Part shown: in pieces, positions 1 through 8,315 of the stretch
Layout of the letters: the number at the start of each line of letters is the position of its first letter
How positions within the stretch are numbered: position 1 is the first letter of the stretch
DNA from: CAZVRZ01 sp964629965
GTDB taxonomy: Bacteria; Chloroflexota; Anaerolineae; Anaerolineales; UBA4823
Assembly (NCBI GenBank): GCA_964629965.1
Contig: CAZVRZ010000194.1
Location: forward strand, 1-8,923
Direction of reading: 5' to 3'
DNA: 8,923 bases
Position numbers and translations under genes: made by a program
The notes under the pieces: model-generated
What the model was told of the DNA's origin: nothing
Databases searched by the model: none
What the model saw: the letters and a program-made list of their open reading frames with translations, nothing else

Positions 1-68
1 CAGTACCAAAAAATGTGAAAATTTACATGACGAATATGAAATTGAGTTGTAAAGGGCGATATAGCATC

Positions 69-100
69 ATAATGTGAGTAATAATGTAGTATAATAATGT
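69..100. repeat. Three ATAATGT direct repeats upstream of the recombinase
   Basis: The heptamer ATAATGT occurs at 69-75, 81-87 and 94-100, a spacing of 12 and 13 bp, roughly one helical turn. An inverted-orientation relative, CATTATGT, lies at 115-122. Evenly phased short repeats just ahead of a tyrosine recombinase gene could be arm-type recombinase or regulator binding sites. The region is very AT-rich, so chance is a real alternative. A TATAAT hexamer (90-95) overlaps the array, but no convincing -35 box is seen at the right distance. The rest of 1-233 holds no gene I can support. Confidence 0.35.
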
Positions 101-112
101 GTAACCATAAGA

Positions 113-123
113 CGCATTATGTT
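113..123. repeat. Left copy of an 11-bp inverted repeat flanking the intact recombinase
   Basis: CGCATTATGTT here is the exact reverse complement of AACATAATGCG at 1138-1148, just past the recombinase stop codon. A third partial copy of the core, AACATAA, is at 210-216. The core resembles the half-sites of Xer/dif-type recombination sites, which carry CATAATG/TTATGTT. An 11-bp match in a window this size can arise by chance, so its position beside the integrase is the main argument. Confidence 0.3.
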
Positions 124-233
124 CCATACCCACCCGCAGCATCCCCGAAAACAGGCCTAAAAAGCCACTTTTAGAGTCGCGGCGGCGTGCTAAGGCACAA
201 AATACTGGCAACATAACAAAAAGGGGCTTAAAA

Positions 234-1130
234 ATGACAGATTCTGAATTCGTTAAACCCTGGGTCACCTATCTGACCAATAAGGGGAAAAGCGCCCATA
301 CCGTGGCAGCTTATCACCAGGGGGTCGACCACTTCATTCGCTGGAACAAGCAGTCGTTTGATTCCGACTTCAATCCGGCTGCAATCATCACACGCGATAT
401 CGAGGACTGGAAAGCCTACCAGCAGACGGTGGAGCAAGCCTCCCCTGCCACCACCAACCAGCGCCTGGTAGCCCTGTCGAATTTCTTCGCGTGGGCAGTG
501 TCTCAAGGCCATGCGCGCAGTAACCCAGCGGCAGATGTCGGCGGGGTGAATGCGAAGAAGCGTGAGCCAAAAGCTTTGGCGGAAAAAGATTTGCGCCGGC
601 TCTTGCGCGCCGTTCATGCTGCCGGCGACCCACGCGATATTGCCATGATCGAACTACTGATCGGGACAGGCCTGCGGGTCGGAGAGCTGCTGGCTTTGAA
701 AGTAGGCGACCTGGCGCTCAACGATCGGTCAGGCAGAGTGATCGTCCGTATGGGCAAGCATGACAATTACCGTGAAATCCCCATCACGGCTCCGGTACGG
801 CAGGTATTAAATGCCTATCTGGATACACTACCGGAGGATAAGAAGCCGGGAGATCTCTTGTGGGCCGGACAGCGTGGGAAAATCAAGGGGCGCAGCGCCG
901 TGCTACGTATTTTGGATAAATACACCATTGCTGCGCAGCTTCCGGCGATTGGGCCTCACGTTTTGAGACACACCTTTGCCACGCGTTATTTGAAGGCCAA
1001 CCCTGGCGATCTGCGCGGCTTGGCCGCATTGTTGGGGCATTCCAGCTTGAACACGGTGATGATCTATACCGAGCCAACTCTGGATGATCTGGCTGATCGC
1101 ATGGAAAAGGTGGAGAACGGGGTGAAGTAA
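234..1130 (+). CDS. XerC/XerD-like tyrosine recombinase (integrase), type A
   Basis: A 298-residue site-specific tyrosine recombinase, the usual length for Xer-family enzymes. Residues 1-95 or so form the SAM-like core-binding domain, with the typical 'ATTNQRLVALSNFFAWAV' helix. Residues 110-290 are the catalytic domain. All catalytic positions are visible: Arg148 in GTGLRVGE, the beta-hairpin Lys175 in MGKHDN, His242 and Arg245 in HVLRH, His269 in LLGHSS, and the nucleophile Tyr278 in MIYTEP. The ATG at 234 is supported by AAGGGG at 221-226, 7 nt upstream. The enzyme would cut and rejoin DNA through a 3'-phosphotyrosine link. It need not be the housekeeping dif recombinase: decayed tails of related genes lie directly downstream, which points to an accessory, mobile-type recombinase. 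No accessory excisionase gene is visible. Confidence 0.93.
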   Translation: MTDSEFVKPWVTYLTNKGKSAHTVAAYHQGVDHFIRWNKQSFDSDFNPAAIITRDIEDWKAYQQTVEQASPATTNQRLVALSNFFAWAVSQGHARSNPAADVGGVNAKKREPKALAEKDLRRLLRAVHAAGDPRDIAMIELLIGTGLRVGELLALKVGDLALNDRSGRVIVRMGKHDNYREIPITAPVRQVLNAYLDTLPEDKKPGDLLWAGQRGKIKGRSAVLRILDKYTIAAQLPAIGPHVLRHTFATRYLKANPGDLRGLAALLGHSSLNTVMIYTEPTLDDLADRMEKVENGVK

Positions 1131-1244
1131 CGGTTACAACATAATGCGGCAATATTTCTCGGTCACAGCCGGCTGGATACAACGATGCACTACTCACGGC
1201 CAAGTGATGAGGGTTTGGAACATGTGACGGAAGAGATATCTTAA
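1131..1244 (+). pseudogene. Decayed 3' end of a type B tyrosine recombinase (first copy)
   Basis: Frame 1143-1244 reads NAAIFLGHSRLDTTMHYSRP followed by SDEGLEHVTEEIS and a stop. This is the box II end of a tyrosine recombinase, with the LGHS histidine and the HYSRP catalytic tyrosine. It closely matches the end of the truncated recombinase at 6961-7275 (TAATFLGHSRLDTTARYSRP...EEIS) and is clearly different from the type A gene just upstream. Nothing of the N-terminal or first catalytic-arginine part remains, and it begins immediately after the type A stop codon. It is a remnant, not a working gene. Confidence 0.8.
1138..1148. repeat. Right copy of the 11-bp inverted repeat flanking the recombinase
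   Basis: AACATAATGCG, the exact reverse complement of 113-123. It lies 8 bp past the stop codon of the recombinase, at the point where similarity to the type B recombinase tail begins. It could mark a junction or a recombinase half-site. Confidence 0.3.
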
Positions 1245-1263
1245 TATAGTGTTGGAGCAGGTA

Positions 1264-1353
1264 AGCTTGAACACAGTGATGATCTATACCGAGCCGCTCC
1301 TGGATGACCTGGCTAATCGTAAAGAGAAGGTAAAGAGTGGCGTGAGGGGTTAG
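1264..1353 (+). pseudogene. Decayed 3' end of a second type A tyrosine recombinase
   Basis: The frame reads SLNTVMIYTEPLLDDLANR, then KEKVKSGVRG and a stop. This is plainly a diverged second copy of the last 30 codons of the gene at 234-1130 (SLNTVMIYTEPTLDDLADR...). It retains the catalytic tyrosine context MIYTEP but nothing upstream. Similarity starts abruptly at AGCTTGAACAC, about 20 bp after the preceding type B remnant. It has no start codon or ribosome binding site of its own and is a remnant. Confidence 0.8.
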
Positions 1354-1568
1354 CCGTAAATAAACCGACCAGTGCACTGCGTCTAAATCTAATGCGATTG
1401 CCCAAAATAGTTGATTTTAATGGCCTCGAAAATAGATCAAAGGGGTATATAATGAATCAGTAATTCGTTATTTCGGTGCGAATTTCATAACGAGGAATTC
1501 GTGCGGTCAACATCACTTATTCTTATAATTCCCCGTTTCCCACAATCTAAAAGAGATAGAGTGACACA
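1354..1568 (+). promoter_or_regulatory. Non-coding leader and candidate promoter of the giant exported-protein gene
   Basis: This 215-bp stretch has no supported ORF. It contains a perfect TATAAT at 1448-1453 in the context GGTATATAATG, 115 bp before the ATG at 1569, a plausible -10 element. No -35 hexamer is obvious at 16-18 bp; the nearest, TTGATT at 1411-1416, is too far away. Downstream are two interleaved inverted repeats: CGTTAT (1466-1471) with ATAACG (1487-1492), and CGAATT (1479-1484) with AATTCG (1496-1501). These could be an operator, an mRNA leader structure or a recombination core. The assignment is tentative. Confidence 0.35.
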
Positions 1569-4500
1569 ATGAAACGCGAGAGTTTTTTTGTTGTTTACGT
1601 ATCAGGGCTCCTGGCAAGGCTTACATTAATCTGTGCACTGCTGGCTACATTAGGAAGCAGGCAAGCTGGTTTAACCAGAGACTTGCCTCCGGTGCATCCT
1701 GCTCAGAGTAAGCAGGAAATTAATTCATCTGCACTGTCCTTCCGATTGGATAATGCTATAGCCGGCTTACCTGCTCGCACTTTCAATTCCCTGACACGCA
1801 TTACTGAAGGGAATCCAACCTATAGAAATATGCCTGTGAGAGAGCATTTAAACGATTATTTGGATTCGCGCCAGCCATTCGCTACCCGCTATATAAACTA
1901 CCAGAGTTGGCCCATTGATGGTGAGCGGGGAGAAGTACTTAAGATCAGCCCAGATGATCGATCGGAACCAGAAACTCTTATTTTCTTGGATCGTGAAGCA
2001 TATCCATCGGCCATCAATGTGGGCGGTTTTATCACTCAGTCCATCACATGGACACTGGCCAGTAGCCCTTATGTATTGACCAGCGATATTGTTGTCAATC
2101 CAGGCATCACGCTGACCGTCGAAGCAGGTGTGATGGTGATGGGGGAAGACAGCGCCGAGTTGCGGATATTGGGGGCACTGGCGGCGATCGGCACCCCGAT
2201 CCAACCGATCACCTTTACTTCAGCAGCAAACACAGCCCCAGACCAGTGGCAGGGGATCGTGTTTGACGGGGGCGCTGGCGACCTGCAATATGTGACGGTG
2301 CGGTATGGCGGCAACGGCAACAGCTTTTTTGGGGAGCAGGGATACAGTTATCCCGGCGGCAACATCACGGTGCGGAATGTGCTGACACGCGAAGTGCGCA
2401 TCGAAAACAGCCGGGTGATGGATGAATATTCGCACGGTTATCTTGGGTATTCGTATGAAGATTATGGGTTGTATGTGGAGAACAGCCAGGTAGTGGTGAA
2501 CAACACGCTGTTCAGCGGCAATGGTTACACTACCAACGACTATGCTCTTTATGCCACCGGTGCAGATACCGTGCTGACCGTGACCGGCAGCACCTTTGAG
2601 AACAACGCCGGNNNNNNNNNNNNNNNNNNNNNNNNNNNNNNNNNNNNNNNNNNNNNNNNNNNNNNNNNNNNNNNNNNNNNNNNNNNNNNNNNNNNNNNNN
2701 NNNNNNNNNNNCCGGTGCAGATACCGTGCTGACCGTGACCGGCAGCACCTTTGAGAACAACGCCGGTGGTGGGCTGGCCGTCATGGGGGGAAGTTCTGCC
2801 AGCATTTCCGGCAGCACGTTCCAAGGTAACGTCAGTTATGCTTTCTATGCAACAGGCGAAAGCCCGGTCACACTGACAGGTAACACGATCCAAAACAACA
2901 CCGGGTGGGCGGTAGGTGTAGGGATAGACAATCTGTCGAAGCTGACCCAAAGTGGAAACGTGGTCAGCGGCAATGGCCGTGATGATCTGGTAATCTCTGG
3001 CGGGACGCTGACGGGCGACCTGCAGCTCGGTCATATCAGCCTGGGCGGGCATGAGAATTATGTCTTGGGTACTGACCTGACTGTACCCACAGGCATCACG
3101 CTGACCGTCGAAGCAGGTGTGATGGTGATGGGGGAAGACAGCGCCGAGTTGCGGATATTGGGGGCACTGGCGGCGATCGGCACCCCGATCCAACCGATCA
3201 CCTTTACTTCAGCAGCAAACACAGCCCCAGACCAGTGGCAGGGGATCGTGTTTGACGGGGGCGCTGGCGACCTGCAATATGTGACGGTGCGGTATGGCGG
3301 CAACGGCAACAGCTTTTTTGGGGAGCAGGGATACAGTTATCCCGGCGGCAACATCACGGTGCGGAATGTGCTGACACGCGAAGTGCGCATCGAAAACAGC
3401 CGGGTGATGGATGAATATTCGCACGGTTATCTTGGGTATTCGTATGAAGATTATGGGTTGTATGTGGAGAACAGCCAGGTAGTGGTGAACAACACGCTGT
3501 TCAGCGGCAATGGTTACACTACCAACGACTATGCTCTTTATGCCACCGGTGCAGATACCGTGCTGACCGTGACCGGCAGCACCTTTGAGAACAACGCCGG
3601 CGGTGGGCTGGCCGTCATGGGTGGCAGCGCTGCCAGTGTTACGAGCAGCACGATCCAAGACAACGGAGCTGCAGGCATCCGGTCGCAAGACAGCACCGTA
3701 ACTATTGAGAGCAGCAGCATTCTCGGCAATGCTACCTTTGGCATTGAGAATTTATCATCAACCCCCGTCGTGCAGGCCAGGTACCTCTGGTGGGGACACC
3801 CATCCGGCCCATACAACCTGGACACCAATCCCGATGGTGTAGGAAATCCGGTGAGCAGTAATGTTTCTTACGATCCTTGGCGCGTCTCGACCACCGTCCG
3901 GCAGCCAGTGGACTTGACCCTCGGCCAACCTATCACTGCCACAATAGGGACGCTAAGCTTTGCAGATTACCGCCTGGTCATGACTGCTGGACAATCGCTG
4001 GTTGTCACAGTGACGCCTTTGAACGGCTCTAACAAGCTTTGGGTATACAGCCGTTCGAATGACTTGCCGCTCTGGAGTTATTACGATCTGCGCACTCAGG
4101 CTCAAACCCAGAATGGAACCTACGAGCTGATGATCACGTCCACCCAAGCAGGCAATTACTATTTCAGCGTTTATGGCCAGGATGTGGCAGAGACTGGCGG
4201 GAATTATCAGATGGTCGTGAACGTGGTTGGACGATACTTGTCAGACGTTTCGCCACGCTCAGCCGGCAACTCCGGGCAGGTTACGCTAAGTTTGACAGGA
4301 ATACCCTTTGAGGAGGGGATGAGAGTAGAGTTGCGCGGTACAGGGCTGCCGACCCAAGTGGTAGATAATTTGACCCTGGCATCATCAACCGACTTGTGGG
4401 CGAACTTCAATTTGACATCAGCCGAACCCGGTATATATGATGTGGTGGGGGTATGGCCGGATGGAAGTGAAGCCAGCCTGACGGGCGCTTTCACCATAAA

Positions 4501-6883
4501 AGACGGGACCGGATCACACCTGGAATTGTCTGTTGAAGGGCCAGGGCCCATAAGACCTGGACGGCAGTATGTTTTCTGGCTTAATTATGCGAATACCGGC
4601 GATGCTGACATGCCAGCGCCTTTCTTGTATGTCTCATCTTCTATTCCCGGGACGCTGCTCTACACAAATGGCTATTCCACCACGGACACATTGATCTGGA
4701 TGGCATCCAGCATTGGATCACCTGGCAATGTGCTTTCTCCAGGTCAAAGTGGAACTATTCCATTTGTAGTATTGACAAGCCAAGATGTAGACCTTGCTGT
4801 AGGAGTCCTCCAGGAGAACGAGACGGCATTCGATTGGTCAACCTACGAGCAGAAACTGAGACCGGATGGCTTCCCCGAGGCTGAGTGGCAAGTCCAGTGG
4901 GGAGCGATAACTGCCAAGATAGGGAATACCCATAAGGAGGTGCTGCAAACTCTTCGTTCATACAACCAAGACCGCTCAGGTTATGCCGATCTCGACAGTT
5001 TGCTGAGATATTCAATATTCCTGGCCGGTCAGGATGATTCGCAGGCTGGAGAAAGCCAATTATCTTCGCAGGCCATTAATCTGCCTGACACGGTGGGTTA
5101 CGATGGCAGTGATGTTCAAGTTATCCCGGCGCCAGGAACCACTTTCGATCCAGATAAACCGACCATTGTCATCACGCACGGATGGAACAAGGATGGCACG
5201 AATGATTTTCAAAGGTTCAATGATCTTTCCCAAGAGGCGGCTGCGGCTTATGGAAGCACGCATAACGTGGTGATGGTCTATTGGCCACAGGGAGCGAATA
5301 CATCCCTACTTAACCCAAGGGGAGCCTCTGCGAATATACCGGTTGCCGCACAGGCCGCAATGAACAAACTTGATAATATGGGATATTCCCGTTGGGGTGA
5401 TACGATTTATATTGGCGAGAGTTTTGGCAATGGGATAAACGCCTGGATGTCAGCCAATGCTGACCCAAGTGCCAAGGGAACAGCTTTAATGATCAGCGCG
5501 GCAAATTCGCTTGGGTATCCGGAAGGGAAAAGACCTGACTATAAGAATGATTTCAAGAATGTAATTACTATTCAGACACGGGATATGGCCGATGATGGTA
5601 AGGTTGGGCACAGGAGCATCTTGCTGCGCGATCCCGATTGCGGCGGGAGGCCCTGCAATCTCTTTGGCGAATCACACACAGCGGGCATAAGATATCTCAC
5701 CCGACTCCTTGAAATCAATCCCGGCTTGGCCAGGCTGCTTATCGAGGGCCGCTGGGATCTCCTGGGCCTCCAGGATCGAAAAAATGGATTGTACGATGGG
5801 GATCTGGACTGGCAAGGAATTCTCCATACCCTACCGATGGAGCAATGGTCATTTCTCTTAAATGAGTTCACGGCTGGTATTGTTGATCCATTTAATTTTC
5901 ATCATATTGCCCTCGTCAGGCCGCAAGATCCCAATGAAAAAGTCGGGCCGGATGGTTTGGGCTCAGAACGGTTGGTAAACGTTGACAGCGCGCTGGAATA
6001 TACAATCTACTTCGAAAATGTGATCACAGCGACTGCTCCAGCTCAGGAGGTTTTTATTACCGATGCGTTGAATCCAAACCTGGATTGGAATACTTTCCAA
6101 ATCACCGAGATTACATTTGGGGAGCAAATAATCTCCGTCCAAGAACAAGGAGGCCAATTCTACGCCCGTTCTACCACCGCTGATTATCGCGCAGGGGTGA
6201 ACAAAAACTGGTGGGTAGATATCAACGTGCAACTCAATCCAGTAACTGGACAGGCAAGCTGGATCTTCCGCACATTAGACTCCGAGACCGGCCAGCTGCC
6301 TGACGATCCCCTGGCCGGCTTCCTGCCGCCCAACGATACCACCGGGCGGGGCGAAGGGCATGTATCGTTTGCGATACGGCCCAAGGCAGACACCCCTGCG
6401 GGAACCGTGCTCACGAATTCGGCTGAAATTGTCTTCGACACGAACCCGCCCATAGAGACCAACCAGGTATGGAATACCACCAACTTTTCTGCCGATCTCG
6501 GCCTGATTATGGCGGCCGCCCCTGACCCAGTTAACCTGGGCCAGGATCTGACCTTTGTGATTACGGTAACCAACGGAGGCCCTGGCACAGCCACTGGCGT
6601 GATCCTCACGGATACTTTACCAGCAGGCGCATCTCTCAGCTTGGTTAATCCTAGCCAGGGCGTCTGCACTGGTACAGCCATCATCACCTGTAACCTTGGC
6701 AGTCTGGATCCGAGCGCTCAGGTAACTGTCACCATCATAGTCATTGCCAGGCAGGTTGGCCTGTTAACCAACCTAGCCTACGTGGATGGAAATGGTGAAG
6801 ATATGGTACCTAAAAATAATCATGGGCAAATTACCGTTCAGGTCAAGTCGGCTTTGTATTTGCCGGTAATTTTGAGACCATAA
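1569..6883 (+). CDS. Giant exported protein: beta-helix repeats, embedded lipase-like fold, DPNEK module and DUF11 domain
   Basis: Merging across the artefactual gap gives 1719 residues; the positions below use that merged protein. An N-terminal signal peptide is likely (MKRES, then a hydrophobic run to about residue 33). Residues about 145-715 are right-handed parallel beta-helix repeats, including a perfectly duplicated block at 178-348 and 456-626. They end in a cap around 687-715 (LWWGHPSGPY...NPVSSNVSYDPW). Next come a pre-peptidase-like beta domain (733-835), an IPT-like domain (837-925) and a CARDB/DUF11-like domain (about 930-1025). An alpha/beta-hydrolase region follows, with HGW at 1152-1154, nucleophile elbow GESFGN with Ser1233, and candidate His1318; Asp1287 is a possible acid. 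The conserved DPNEK...FDTNPPI-TN module spans 1402-1587, a DUF11 domain 1590-1700, and the tail is LYLPVILRP. It is probably a surface or secreted protein; any lipase activity is inference. The purine-rich AAGAGATAGAG before ATG 1569 is only a weak ribosome binding site. Confidence 0.85.
2101..2611 (+). repeat. 511-bp perfect direct repeat, copy 1
   Basis: This block is identical base for base to 3090-3600 (offset 989). It encodes the beta-helix segment GITLTVEAGVMVMGEDSAEL...TVTGSTFENNAG. It ends exactly at the start of the N gap, which suggests the repeat caused the assembly break. After gap correction the repeat period is 834 bp, which is 278 codons, so gain or loss of a unit keeps the frame. 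Confidence 0.97.
2612..2711. other. Assembly gap of 100 Ns (placeholder length)
   Basis: Exactly 100 Ns lie inside the giant gene. The 55 bp before the gap (2557-2611) and the 55 bp after it (2712-2766) are identical, the signature of two contigs that overlap by one assembler k-mer but were joined with a fixed-size gap. Deleting 155 bp (2612-2766) puts the upstream frame (start 1569) and downstream frame (end 6883) in register with no stop. Confidence 0.95.
2712..2766. repeat. 55-bp redundant contig overlap
   Basis: Identical to 2557-2611, and also to 3546-3600 within repeat copy 2. Most likely a duplicate produced by scaffolding and not present twice in the genome at this position. Immediately after it the sequence diverges from copy 2 (TGGTGGGCTGG versus CGGTGGGCTGG), so this contig end marks the exit of repeat copy 1. 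Confidence 0.85.
3090..3600 (+). repeat. 511-bp perfect direct repeat, copy 2
   Basis: Second copy of the block at 2101-2611 with no mismatch found. The following about 40 bp remain similar but diverged (GGGLAVMGGS-SAS versus GGGLAVMGGS-AAS), showing an older beta-helix duplication whose core was homogenised or very recently recopied. Perfect identity may also be imposed by assembly collapse. Confidence 0.97.
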
Positions 6884-6960
6884 TATCTTATCCTGACAAG
6901 AACAAATATACTACAAACAATCCGACCAGTTACATTCATGCGACCCGGGCAAGCAAGTGA

Positions 6961-7275
6961 TTTCTCTCGGGGCGCTATCCGAATAGGCAATCAAGCGGAA
7001 CAGCGGCAGAACCGCTTTTCAGAACCCAAGATGGGAGGGCGATGACCACTTATGCGATCTGGTACACGGTGAAAAAATATGCTGCTCAAGCTGGCGTGGA
7101 GAATGTCAGCCCACACACTTTTCGCCATACGGTAGCCACCCGCCTGGTGCGTAACCCCAAGGTGGATATCGTGACGGCGGCGACATTTCTCGGTCACAGC
7201 CGGCTGGATACGACAGCGCGCTACTCGCGGCCTAGCGATGAGGATTTGGAACATGCGGCGGAAGAAATATCTTAG
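6961..7275 (+). pseudogene. N-terminally truncated type B tyrosine recombinase
   Basis: The open frame after the stop at 6958-6960 runs to TAG at 7275. From about 7009 it reads EPLFRTQDGRAMTTYAIWY, then continues through SPHTFRHTVATRL (His and Arg of box II), LGHS and TTARYSRP (catalytic Tyr). An ATG at 7042 would give only 77 residues. The core-binding domain and the first catalytic arginine are missing, so it cannot be an active recombinase alone. It is related to the remnant at 1131-1244, not to the intact gene at 234. It ends 18 bp before the esterase start and sits just after the giant gene, so the giant gene is bracketed by recombinase ends. Confidence 0.8.
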
Positions 7276-7293
7276 AGAAAGGACTGGTTTCAA

Positions 7294-8235
7294 ATGAGCA
7301 CTCTCTCAAAATTGCAAGAAATCGAGCAACAGTATGATCATCTGGTTCAATCAGGAGCCTACGCTGATGCTCTCGACCTGGCGACCCGTGAAGCTCACCT
7401 TTTCCCAGAATATTCCCAAAAGGTCATCTATTCCTGGCGGATGGATATGGCTTGCCGGCTGAAGAACAAGGAACTGGTACTGCAATTACTCCAGGATGCA
7501 GTCAGCGCTGGTTATTGGTATGGCGGGCTGCAGACCGACCCAGACTTTGAACTGTTGTTCGGCAACCAAGAATTTGAGCGTCTGGCGAGTATTTGCGAGG
7601 AACGCCGGGCGCAGGCCATAGCAAACGCCGTGCCGGTGATTAAGGTGATTCAGCCAGCCGCACAATTTTCTCCCCCTTTCCCCCTGCTCCTGGCTTTGCA
7701 CGGGGCCAACGCCAATATCGAAGCCGACCACTGGTCTTCGACGGCTGCCAATGGTTGGCTGGTCTGCCTGCCTCAGTCATCACAAGCGTATTCGCCTGGC
7801 GCTTACACCTGGAATGACCTGGAATGGGCGAAACAGGAAGTGCTTGAACGCTTTGTCGCCATCTGCAAGGAATATCCAGTGGATCCACAGCGGGTGGTGT
7901 TGGCAGGCTTTTCTCAAGGCGGCGGACTGGCGGCGCGGATGGTACTAAGTGGCATGATCCAGGCGCGTGGGCTTGTCCTGGTAGGGCCATTCTTGATGGA
8001 TGTCAACGTGCTCGTCCCATTGATGCTCGCCCATCCCCCACAAGGGCTGAGGGTTTATCTGGTAGCCGGGCATAAAGATCGCTACTGCCTTGGAGTTGCT
8101 CAGCAGATGGCAGGCTTACTTCCCCAGTATGGGGCTACATGCAAATTGGATGTCTATCCCGATCTGGAACACAGCTTTCCCACGGATTTCGAAAGAAAAC
8201 TACCTGAAGCATTGAATTTTGTACTTTCTTCCTGA
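7294..8235 (+). CDS. Alpha/beta-hydrolase, phospholipase/carboxylesterase-like, with helical N-terminal region
   Basis: 313 residues with no signal peptide, so probably cytoplasmic. Residues 1-110 are helical and TPR-like ('YADALDLATREAHLFPEYSQ'). A variable linker follows, then a serine hydrolase fold. LALHG at 133-137 is the oxyanion strand, GFSQGG at 205-210 holds nucleophile Ser207, Asp262 lies in VAGHKD, and His293 lies in DLEHSFP. The spacing and the GFSQGG elbow fit the phospholipase/carboxylesterase (Abhydrolase_2, esterase D-like) group, which hydrolyses short acyl or thio-esters; the actual substrate cannot be read from sequence. The start ATG at 7294 has AAAGGA at 7278-7283, 10 nt upstream. 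It lies 18 bp downstream of a truncated recombinase and is followed by a terminator, so it may be the last gene of its transcript. Confidence 0.88.
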   Translation: MSTLSKLQEIEQQYDHLVQSGAYADALDLATREAHLFPEYSQKVIYSWRMDMACRLKNKELVLQLLQDAVSAGYWYGGLQTDPDFELLFGNQEFERLASICEERRAQAIANAVPVIKVIQPAAQFSPPFPLLLALHGANANIEADHWSSTAANGWLVCLPQSSQAYSPGAYTWNDLEWAKQEVLERFVAICKEYPVDPQRVVLAGFSQGGGLAARMVLSGMIQARGLVLVGPFLMDVNVLVPLMLAHPPQGLRVYLVAGHKDRYCLGVAQQMAGLLPQYGATCKLDVYPDLEHSFPTDFERKLPEALNFVLSS

Positions 8236-8257
8236 CGATTAGTCAATTGGCCGGGAT

Positions 8258-8310
8258 AAGTTGGCCGCATTGTGTTCATGCGTTTAATCGCAGTTTCCTG
8301 CGGCCAACTT
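8258..8310 (+). terminator. 12-bp perfect-stem hairpin terminator between convergent genes
   Basis: AAGTTGGCCGCA at 8258-8269 pairs perfectly with TGCGGCCAACTT at 8299-8310 across a 29-nt loop. It begins 23 bp after the esterase stop and is followed on the plus strand by a short T-run (CGTTTTC). The convergent small gene on the minus strand ends at 8316, so the hairpin can serve both transcripts. The large loop and short T-run make it less canonical than the terminator at 8613-8647. Confidence 0.7.
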
Positions 8311-8315
8311 CGTTT

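Noticed and set aside
23..268. 81-residue minus-strand open frame overlapping the recombinase start
   Set aside because: It overlaps the well-supported recombinase start and its leader, has no ribosome binding site I can see and no family resemblance.
2101..3600. CRISPR array or transposon explanation for the long direct repeats
   Set aside because: The repeat is coding, in frame, and matches beta-helix architecture. There are no short regularly spaced repeats and no transposase.
2726..6883. Treating the downstream part as a separate 1385-residue gene starting at GTG 2726
   Set aside because: The frame is open up to the gap, the start lies inside a repeat coding for mid-domain beta-helix, and removing the 155-bp artefact fuses it in frame with the upstream part.
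1365..6930. 9-bp direct repeat CCGACCAGT at 1365-1373 and 6922-6930 flanking the giant gene, as a possible target-site duplication
   Set aside because: Many 9-mers are expected to recur by chance in nearly 9 kb, and no inverted repeats or transposase accompany them. The symmetrical placement is noted but not sufficient.
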